DNA of 64,000 bases from the NCBI RefSeq assembly GCF_002198095.1, contig NZ_NHMK01000012.1:62001-126000 (forward strand). The letters run 5' to 3'. The notes under the pieces are model-generated. The model had not been told where the DNA came from and did no database searches. It saw only the letters and a program-made list of their open reading frames with translations. The translations under genes and the position numbers were made by a program. This document shows, piece after piece, positions 52,698 through 60,300 of the stretch. This DNA is from Deinococcus indicus. Its GTDB lineage: Bacteria > Deinococcota > Deinococci > Deinococcales > Deinococcaceae. Each line of letters opens with the position of its first letter. Within the stretch, counting starts at the first letter, position 1.

Positions 52698-53518
52698 ACC
52701 GGCTCCGGGAGGCGCGGCTGCGCCTGGGGCGTGTTCGCGTCGAGGTGCAGGGCGCGCCCGTCGAGGGTCAGGACCGACAGGTGCCGCACTGCCTCGCGCG
52801 GCGTGTCCAGATGCACGACGCCCTGCGGGTCGCTGAAGGCGCGGGCGCCGCCGTCGCTGCGGACCAGCGCGTCGGCCAGCGGCTGGCCCTGCGCGTCGAG
52901 CAGCTGCCAGCTCGAGCGGCGGCGCTGCGAGACGGGGGCCGCGCCGCCCGGCGTGGCCTGCGCGTGGAAGCTCAGGTCGCGTTCCAGCACCATCGGGGAG
53001 CGGGTGGTGACGCCCAGGTCGAGCGGGACGGTCACGGTGTAGTTCAGGTGGGGCCGCACGGTCTGCCCGAGGCTGCTGAAGACGCTGGCGGTGTCGCCGG
53101 TCGCAACGGTGCCCAGGATGCCCAGGCCGGTGTCGCGGGCGGCGGGCGGCAGGTAGCGGTCCTCCCAGTCGTCCTGGCGCATCAGGGCGGCCAGGACCCG
53201 CCACAGGACCTGCCATTCGTCGCGGCCGAGTTCGTCGAGCTGCGCCTTGAAGAACACCGTCACCAGGAAGCGCAGGTCCATGCGGCGCGGGGCGAGGGTG
53301 CGGCTGACGCCCGCGCCGGTGTGGGCGTGCGTGAATTCCATGGAGCGCAGCGCGGCGTTCTCGCGCAGGTCGTGCAGGAAGAAGTTCAGGGTGGGGCGCG
53401 TCAGGCCCGACACCCAGCTGGGCGTGGGGGCGGCGAAACGGATGTCCAGCGCGTCGCGCGGCAGCCCCGCTTCGGTATAGACAAGCTCCTTGAGGGCCTG
53501 CTGAACGTCCGCGATCAC
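52694..53518 (-). CDS. DUF4255 protein (Afp16/Pvc16-like tail terminator)
   Basis: The 274-residue protein has the DUF4255 N-domain: IADVQQALKELVYTE, LTRPTLNFFLHDLRENAALR, RMDLRFLVTVFFKAQLDELGRDEWQVL. The C-terminal half (RRRSSWQLLDAQGQPLADAL...GVVHLDTP) looks like a carboxypeptidase-regulatory-like or Ig-type fold. Afp16 caps the tube and sheath and sets length. First gene of the minus operon. The start is GTG 53518 with GGGGAG upstream; the earlier in-frame sequence is not conserved-looking. Confidence 0.88.
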   Translation of the reverse strand: MIADVQQALKELVYTEAGLPRDALDIRFAAPTPSWVSGLTRPTLNFFLHDLRENAALRSMEFTHAHTGAGVSRTLAPRRMDLRFLVTVFFKAQLDELGRDEWQVLWRVLAALMRQDDWEDRYLPPAARDTGLGILGTVATGDTASVFSSLGQTVRPHLNYTVTVPLDLGVTTRSPMVLERDLSFHAQATPGGAAPVSQRRRSSWQLLDAQGQPLADALVRSDGGARAFSDPQGVVHLDTPREAVRHLSVLTLDGRALHLDANTPQAQPRLPEPV

Positions 53519-53811
53519 TGGACTCCCCGCGGCGTGGCGAGGGCGCCGGGTACGCCCCCCACCAGCCCCCCCCACCGGAGGCATGTGCGGAAATACACTG
53601 ATTTTTCTCGTCCCTGAGCAGTATTTTTCAAGGTTTTTCCTCGCGGTTAGGTGATGAACGGGTCAGTATAGAGGCGCCCCCCGCCCCGCGTCTGCTCACA
53701 TGTGGTGGACGGCTTCCGCCGCGTCTGCGATGTTGGATATCTCACAGCCACAGGCGCCGCCCACACCGGCCGCGTCACCTTCAACCCTGCACCCAACTTC
53801 CGGAGGAATCC
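53519..53811. promoter_or_regulatory. Divergent promoter region of the two eCIS operons
   Basis: The 293-base gap has an A/T-rich core (about 53595-53675). On the plus strand TATAGA lies near 53668, about 140 bases upstream of the sheath ATG. On the minus strand TATACT overlaps it in the opposite sense, and TTGAAA lies near 53630. No -35/-10 pair of ideal spacing can be fixed, so start sites are uncertain. A GGAGG site precedes the sheath ATG. Confidence 0.45.
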
Positions 53812-55440
53812 ATGCCCGAATACCTGTCACCCGGCGTCTACATCGAAGAATCACAGAGCGGCCCCCGCCCCATCGAGGGCGTCAGCACCACCACCGCCGC
53901 CTTCGTCGGCTTCGCTCCCAACGGCCCCGCCAACACGCCGGTCTTCGTGGCCAACTGGCAGCAGTTCAAGGAGATCTTCGGCACCGCCGACGCCAGCGGC
54001 GCCCGCAACCCCTTCATGGACGGCGCGTACCTCGCCCAGAGCGTGTACGCGTACTTCAACAACGGCGGCACCCGCTGCTACGTCGTGCGTCTCGTGCCCA
54101 ACCAGGCCGACACCCGCACCGCCCGCACCGTCGAGGCCGCCCGCCCGCTGCAACTGCCCAGCCGCGCCAGCAAGGCCGTGCCCAGCCTCAGCATCGTCGC
54201 CCGCGACGGCCGCCAGAGCGACATCCAGATCGAGGTCCTCGCACCCGACCCGGTCAAGACCGACGCCGCTCCCAAAGGCAAGGACGGCAAACCGGCCGAG
54301 ACTCCCGAGGACGGCAGCGACGGCCTGTTCACCCTGAAAGTCACCCGCAACGACCTGACCGAGACCTTCCCCAACGTCTCCATCGGCAAGAAACACGCCC
54401 GCAACGTCGCCGAGGTCGTCAACAAGGACAGCACCCTGATCACCATCGAGGAGGCCAGCTCCACCGGACCCCTCGTCGAACGCGCCCCCGAGGCCGGCAC
54501 CTACGTCCTGCAGGCCGACAGCAACGTCATCGAGCAGGGCCGCGAACTCAAGGGCCAGGACTTCGTGGGCAGCGTGGACAGCCGCAGCGGCATCGAGAGC
54601 CTCGAGATCGCCGAGGAAGTCAGCATGATCGCCGTGCCCGACCTGATGAGCGCCTATCAGGCCGGCATGATCGGCGCGGACGGCGTCAAGGCCGTGCAGC
54701 GCGCCCTGATCGACCACTGCGAACGCAACGCCAACCGCATCGCGCTGCTCGACACGCCCCCCGACCTGACCCCCCAGCAGGCCGTGAAATGGCGCAACGT
54801 GGACACCAACTTCGACTCCAGCTACGCCGCCATGTACTACCCCTGGCTGAAGATCGAGGGCCCCGACGGCAACCCCATGATGGTCCCGCCCAGCGGCTTC
54901 GTGGCCGGCATCTACGCCCGCAACGACGTGGAACGCGGCGTCCACAAGGCCCCCGCCAACGAGGTCGTGCGCGGCATCCTCGGGCCGGCCATCCAGATCA
55001 CCAAGAGCGAGCAGGACATCCTGAACCCCATCGGCGTGAACTGCATCCGCGAGTTCCCCGGCATGGGCGTGCGCGTCTGGGGCGCCCGGACGCTGTCCAG
55101 CAACGCCCAGTGGCGTTACGTGCCGGTCCGCCGCCTGTTCAACTACGTCGAGACCAGCATCGAACGCGGCACCCAGTGGGCGGTGTTCGAACCGAACGAC
55201 GAGAACCTGTGGTTCCGCATCCGCCGCGACATCAACTCCTTCCTCACCAGCGTCTGGCGGGACGGCGCGCTGTTCGGCAACACCACCCGCGAGGCCTTCT
55301 ACGTCAAGTGCGACGCCGAACTGAACCCCGACGAGATCCGCGACCGCGGCATCCTGCAGGTCGAGATCGGCATGGCCCCCGTCAAACCCGCCGAATTCAT
55401 CGTGTTCCGCTTCAGCCAGCACGCCGGCGGCGGTCAGTAA
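53812..55440 (+). CDS. Contractile tail sheath protein
   Basis: The 542-residue sheath subunit has N-terminal MPEYLSPGVYIEE and STTTAAFVGFAPNGPANTPV, then the inserted variable domain (about 100-270). The C-terminal sheath core contains VPPSGFVAGIYARNDVERGVHKAPANEVVRG (residues around 365-390) and RVWGARTLSSN, WRYVPVRRLFNYVE and RDINSFLTSVW. It has a GGAGG ribosome site. First gene of the plus eCIS operon. Only one sheath gene is seen, while Afp has three. Confidence 0.96.
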   Translation: MPEYLSPGVYIEESQSGPRPIEGVSTTTAAFVGFAPNGPANTPVFVANWQQFKEIFGTADASGARNPFMDGAYLAQSVYAYFNNGGTRCYVVRLVPNQADTRTARTVEAARPLQLPSRASKAVPSLSIVARDGRQSDIQIEVLAPDPVKTDAAPKGKDGKPAETPEDGSDGLFTLKVTRNDLTETFPNVSIGKKHARNVAEVVNKDSTLITIEEASSTGPLVERAPEAGTYVLQADSNVIEQGRELKGQDFVGSVDSRSGIESLEIAEEVSMIAVPDLMSAYQAGMIGADGVKAVQRALIDHCERNANRIALLDTPPDLTPQQAVKWRNVDTNFDSSYAAMYYPWLKIEGPDGNPMMVPPSGFVAGIYARNDVERGVHKAPANEVVRGILGPAIQITKSEQDILNPIGVNCIREFPGMGVRVWGARTLSSNAQWRYVPVRRLFNYVETSIERGTQWAVFEPNDENLWFRIRRDINSFLTSVWRDGALFGNTTREAFYVKCDAELNPDEIRDRGILQVEIGMAPVKPAEFIVFRFSQHAGGGQ

Positions 55441-55568
55441 CCCGCGCCCCCCACTCTCCGCTGAGCGGCGCGCGGCCACGCCCTCCCCACCGACCCCCCA
55501 CCCGCGCCGCCCCGGCAGCCCCGAACAGCAGCCCCTGAATCCCCACTCCCCTCACCGGAGGTACCCCT

Positions 55569-56027
55569 ATGACCGCACCCACCCGCAAGGACCCCCTCGT
55601 CGCCGCCTACTTCAGCGTTCAGTTCGACAACAAGGTCGTCGGCGCCTTCCGCGAGTGCACCGGCCTGGGCAGCGAGAGCCAGGTCGTCGAGTACCGCGCC
55701 ACCGACGCCAAGGGCCGCGCCGTCCTGATCCGCGAACCCGGCACCATGAAGTACAACGACATCGTCCTCAAGCGCGGCATCACCAACGACATGGACATGT
55801 GGACGTGGCGCCAGCAGGTCGAGGAAGGCAACATGGACGAGGCCCGCCGCAGCGGCACCATCACCCTGCACAACCAGAAGGGCGAACCCGTCGCCGCCTG
55901 GACCTTCGAGCGCGCCTGGCCCAGCAAACTCAACGGCCCCACCTACGACGCCAAGAGCAACGAGGTCGCCATCGAGGAACTGACCATCACGCACGAAGGC
56001 TACAAGCGCGTGCCTGCGGGCGGCTAA
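55569..56027 (+). CDS. Inner tail tube protein (Afp1/gp19-like)
   Basis: The 152-residue tube subunit has AAYFSVQFDNKVVGAFRECT, GTMKYNDIVLKRGITNDMDM, ITLHNQKGEPVAAWTFERAW and EELTITHEGY, the full pattern of gp19-like tube proteins. It lies 128 bases after the sheath gene, with GGAGG before the ATG. Confidence 0.95.
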   Translation: MTAPTRKDPLVAAYFSVQFDNKVVGAFRECTGLGSESQVVEYRATDAKGRAVLIREPGTMKYNDIVLKRGITNDMDMWTWRQQVEEGNMDEARRSGTITLHNQKGEPVAAWTFERAWPSKLNGPTYDAKSNEVAIEELTITHEGYKRVPAGG

Positions 56028-56049
56028 GCGCGCCGTGCGGATCTGAAGC

Positions 56050-56484
56050 GTGAACGAACTGCCTTTCATGCTGCCCGTCGGACTGTTCACGTCCGACGGG
56101 CAGGTTCACCGCAGCGGCGTGATGCGTCTGGCCACCGCGCTCGACGAGATCGAACCGCTCGGTGACCCGCGCGTGCAGCGCAACGAAGCCTACTACCCGC
56201 TGCTGCTGCTGGCCCGCGTCGTCACCCGCCTGGGACCCTTCGCGCCGGTCACGCCCGACATCCTGGCCGTGCTGCCCGCCGCGGACTTCGCGTACCTGCA
56301 GACCCTCTACAGCCAGATGAACACCGCCCCGGCCTCCACCTGGAGCGCGCCTGCCCAGGCCGCGCCCGGTCCGGCCGCAGCGGCGCAGCCTGCCGGCGCA
56401 TTCCCGGACGACGTGATCGAGACGGAGTGCCCGCACTGCGGCGCCCTGCTGGAACTCGACCTGTCCGCAGGCGTGTCCGCATGA
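56050..56484 (+). CDS. Small eCIS protein with C-terminal CxxC
   Basis: The 144-residue product begins ELPFMLPVGLFTSDGQVHRS, with conserved-looking LATALDEIEPLGDPRVQRNE and a long helix YYPLLLLARVVTRLG. It resembles the small tail-assembly proteins that follow tube genes in contractile loci. A Pro/Ala linker leads to ETECPHCG (Cys127, Cys130), half of a zinc ribbon, so metal binding may need a dimer. It starts at GTG 56050, 22 bases after the tube gene, and overlaps the next ATG in ATGA. Confidence 0.75.
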   Translation: MNELPFMLPVGLFTSDGQVHRSGVMRLATALDEIEPLGDPRVQRNEAYYPLLLLARVVTRLGPFAPVTPDILAVLPAADFAYLQTLYSQMNTAPASTWSAPAQAAPGPAAAAQPAGAFPDDVIETECPHCGALLELDLSAGVSA

Positions 56485-56648
56485 CCGGCGCGCCCCGCCC
56501 CGCTCCGCCGGCCACCGGGCCGACCCCGGTCGGGGCGCGCGCCACGCCCGTCCCGACCATCGACCTGGACGAGGTGACGCGGCGCGTGTACCAGCTGATG
56601 CTCGAGGACCTGCGCCTCGACCTCGCCCGGAACACCGGAACCCGCTGA
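56481..56648 (+). CDS. 55-residue protein with helix shared by the DUF4157-like protein
   Basis: ATG 56481 overlaps the previous stop. After a Pro-rich start, the C-terminal half is TIDLDEVTRRVYQLMLEDLR, an amphipathic helix almost the same in pattern as SVDLDQVAREVYARLRERLS at the end of the 1694-residue protein at 57343. Short proteins with this ending occur in other contractile loci. Function is unknown; a docking or packaging helix is a reasonable idea. Confidence 0.7.
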   Translation: MTGAPRPAPPATGPTPVGARATPVPTIDLDEVTRRVYQLMLEDLRLDLARNTGTR

Positions 56649-56654
56649 GGACCT

Positions 56655-57287
56655 ATGGACTTCAAAGCAACCGCCAGTTTCAACCGTGGCCGCCCGCGCG
56701 TGACCGCCACCCTGCGCCTCGGGCCGCTGGGACAGGCGACCTTCTCCGCCGGCGGCGACGCCCCCACCCTCACACCGGCCGCGCGGCCCACCCACCGACC
56801 GGACGGCAACCCGCAACGCAGTTCCCTGTCGATCCTGAGCAACCACCGCTATCAGGTGTCCATCGACGGACTGGAGTACGCGGCGTTCAGCGAGGTCAGC
56901 GGCCTGCAGGTCGAGACGGAAACCATGGACTTCATCGAGGGCGGCGTGAACGACCGCGTGCTGCGCCTCCCGGTCCGGTCACGCGTCGGGAACCTGATCC
57001 TGAAACGCGGACTGGTCGCCGGGAACGAACTGCTCGAATGGCACCTGAACATCGTGCAGGGCTACCTGGACGTCCGGAACGTCACGGTCACCGTCTACGA
57101 CCACCCGCAGGCCAGCCGCACCGCCGCCGGCGGGCAGGCGCTCGAGGCGCAGGTCCGCATGCGGTTCGAACTGCTGCAGGCCTACCCGGTCAAGTGGAGC
57201 GGCCCGACCTTCAGCGGCAACGGGGACGCCGTGTCGGTGGAAACGCTGGAACTCGCGCACTCCGGGTTCCTGCAGACCAGCCGCTGA
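56655..57287 (+). CDS. Second tube-like protein (Afp5-like, gp19 fold) with N-terminal extension
   Basis: Of 210 residues, the last 145 are a tube-type domain (HRYQVSIDGLEYAAFSEVSG, NLILKRGLVAGNELLEWHLN, YPVKWSGPTFSGNGDAVSVE). This class includes the tube initiator that sits on the baseplate. The first 60 residues are Arg/Pro-rich and unrelated to the main tube protein. GAGG is just upstream of the ATG. Confidence 0.88.
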   Translation: MDFKATASFNRGRPRVTATLRLGPLGQATFSAGGDAPTLTPAARPTHRPDGNPQRSSLSILSNHRYQVSIDGLEYAAFSEVSGLQVETETMDFIEGGVNDRVLRLPVRSRVGNLILKRGLVAGNELLEWHLNIVQGYLDVRNVTVTVYDHPQASRTAAGGQALEAQVRMRFELLQAYPVKWSGPTFSGNGDAVSVETLELAHSGFLQTSR

Positions 57288-57342
57288 ACGTGCCCCGGCG
57301 CGCCCCGCCCGTCCGGCGGAAGCGGGCCACCAAAGGAGCCAA

Positions 57343-60300
57343 GTGAGTATCTTCGACGAGCGGCTGCGCCGCCTGAAACACGCCGGGCAGATGGCCGTCA
57401 CGCAGCAGGACCGCGCCTTCATGCCCGGGACCCTCCCGTCCTTCTCCGCCGCGCCCGCCCTGCCGGTGCGCGGCCCCGTCCTCCCCACGGTCCTGCCGCC
57501 CGCCCGTCCCGGCGGTCCCCGGCGTGTCCAGGCGCGACTGCTGGCCCTGCCGGCCGCGTCGCCGCCCGCTCCCCCTTCCCGGTGGCCTGACGTTGCCCAC
57601 GCGGCGGCGCCCGTCGCTGTCCCACGACCCGCCCCTCTGGCGGCCCTCACCACTGCAGTCGCCGCTCCGGCCCGGCAACAGGACACGGCAGCGTGGCAGC
57701 CCGCCGCAGAGGCTTCGGCCGCCGGTCCCCGTGCCGACACCGCTCCCCACGGCGACACCGTTCTCCACACCGACCCCGACCCGTACGGCGACTACGCCGA
57801 GGCGCTGGCGGCCGGCCTGTCCAGCACGCCGCCCCTGGGCCTGCTCCCCCCGACCCCGGAACCGACCGCTCTGACCGCGCCGCACAGCGCCGGCGAGGCG
57901 ACCGGGGCCGCGCAGGACAGCCCGCTGCGGCCCGCCTCGTTCCTGGAGACCCTGGCCCTGAACACCCGCCCGGACGACCGGACGGCCGATCCGCTTCCGG
58001 CCTCCGGTCCCCCCCGGACGCTGGAAGTGTCACCGGACGCCCCTGTCACGGAGCGGTCGATCCGGCCGGCACCCACTGCACCTGAGCCTGCCGCGCAGGT
58101 CACGCCGCCCCCCACAGACCACCCGGCCGCCGCTGGCGATAGCGCGACCGTTCCCGTGTCTCCGGCACCCGCTCCGGCATCCGATTCGCGCCTGGAGTCG
58201 TCGCCTACCCCCCGTCCCGTCCCGATGGCAGAGGCCGATGACGCTCCGCTGTCGCCTTCCCGGACAGGGGTTCCAGCGGCCCCCGCCGGACCCAGCCGCG
58301 AGGCCGAGAGCAGCGCGGCAGCGCCCAGGACGGAACCGGTCAGTACGGCGGCAGTGTCGCAGGATTCGGCCGCCTCTGGGTCTGGGGAACCGTCGGTGGA
58401 CACCGGTCCCCCCCTGGTCTTCCCCGACGTTCCGACGCCCGAGGAACGCGAACGGCGCGATCAGGAACGCCGGGAACTCGAGGCGCTGCTGCGCGCCGGG
58501 AACAACGACATTCCCGTGCGACTGCCCCGCAAGCCCCGCCCGCCGGGCGCCGCGCCGCGCCCGCGTGAACCGGAACCCGAGGAGGTGCGGCCCGCGCCGC
58601 CCATCCCGGCGGACGTGTCGCAGAACATCCTGGCCCGCCTGAACCGCTTCGCGGAACTCGAAGCGCAGGGCGAGGTGGAAGCCTCGCCGCTGGGGTTCGG
58701 GGAACTGCTGAACTGGCGTGACCACCACCCGGAACGCAACGTCGCTCCTGAAGGTGACGCGGCGGCCAGCCCGTCCGCCGGTCTGGACACCGCGCCCGCA
58801 GCGGTCCAGTCGGGCGTGCCGGCACCCGCCGCGCCAGACCTGCCGGCCGCGCCGCGCCTGCGGGCCCGTGCCAGCCGCTCGGGCCGCACCGCCCGCGACC
58901 GCGCAGCGGAACCCGCCGACACCGACGAGGAGCCGGACAGGGCACGCCCCGACGCGGCCCCCTCCTCCCAGGTTCTGCCCGCAGAGGCCAGACCTGATCT
59001 GCCCCGCCCGGTCCCGGTCGTCTCCCCAGCGCCCACGCCGGAGGTCGTCCCGCCGGTCCCCGCCCCGGCGGCGCCACCCGTTGCCATTCGGTCGCCAGCG
59101 GCCCGGCCTCCGGAACCCCAGCCCGTGCCGGTCAGCCGTCCGGTCCTCCCGACCCGGCCCCCGGCTCCGGCAGACGCACCGTTCGAGGTGCGGCCGGACG
59201 ACAGGCCGCTGGACGTGGACCCAGCTCCGGCTCAGGCGGCCGCGGCGGATGACGCCATGCCGGGCGACTCCAGACCGGTTGGAAGCATGAACCCGGCCGA
59301 CCCGTCCCGTACGCCGGACAAAGCGACCGGGCCTGAAACGCCCAGCCCGGTCGGGCCTGCGGCAGACGACCCCCGGCCCGACCCAGTCGCCACCCGGGGG
59401 GTCACCGACCTGCCCGGTCCCTCCCGACCGGCGGCGCCGCCACCCGTTCCAGAGGGCGGTGCGGCACGTCCGCACGAGGCGCAGCAGGACGCCCGCCCCC
59501 GCCCGCAGGAGCCACTGCCGGTCGCCAGGGTGGACGCACCGCCGGAAGCGGTCCCAGTCCTGCCGGGCCTCAACAGCCCGCAGCAACCGTCCATGCGCGC
59601 CGGGGGCAGTCCGGTGGCCGAAGCGCACACCGCTCCCATCAGCGTGATTCCCTCCCGACCGGTGCCCGTCCCCGCAGATTCCGGCGTTCCGGTCGCGCGG
59701 CCGTCACAGCCTGACGCGCCCGCGCGGCGCGACGCCGGGCGCCTCCCGGACCCGCCGGCCCCGAACGGGCCCCACCCGGAGCGCAGTCCCTCTGCTCCGG
59801 TGGACGTTGCCCCGGTCAGCGCCGGCCCCCGCCAGCCGACCGCAGAACCACCACTCTCCAGCACCACGGACGACCGGACGCCCCCCGTCGGGCCGGAACT
59901 GACCGCTGATCTGCCGGGCGACGCTCAGGCCGCGCCGGCTCCGTCCGTGACCCTGCCGGTTCCCGGTCCCAGGCATGGCGATCGTCCGGTCGTGCGGCAG
60001 GAACCGGCGCCGCAGGTGACCGATCCGGTCGCCGTCGCTCTGCCACCCGTTCCGGCCTCTCCCCGGCTGCCCTCCGCTTCTCCGGCGCCGGCCCGGCCTG
60101 AACCGACTGTCCCGACCGTCGCGGCGCCCGAGGCCGCAGGCGTTCAGCAGATGGCCGTGCCCGAGCTGGCCGTACCCTACGCTCCGCTGGCGACCACGCC
60201 ACCGGTCCCCCGAACGGAGACGCGGGAGCCGGCCCGGCCGGTGGACAGCCCCGGACCGTTCACTCCCGTGCCGAACGCCCCGGTTGTCCCGGTCGAACCT

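Noticed and set aside
53700..55538. A 612-codon plus-strand open frame over the sheath gene
   Set aside because: Shifted frame of the sheath gene. The frame from 53812 encodes a textbook sheath protein.
58030..59628. A 532-codon minus-strand open frame
   Set aside because: Complement of the Pro/Ala-rich protein; Arg/Gly-rich shadow only.
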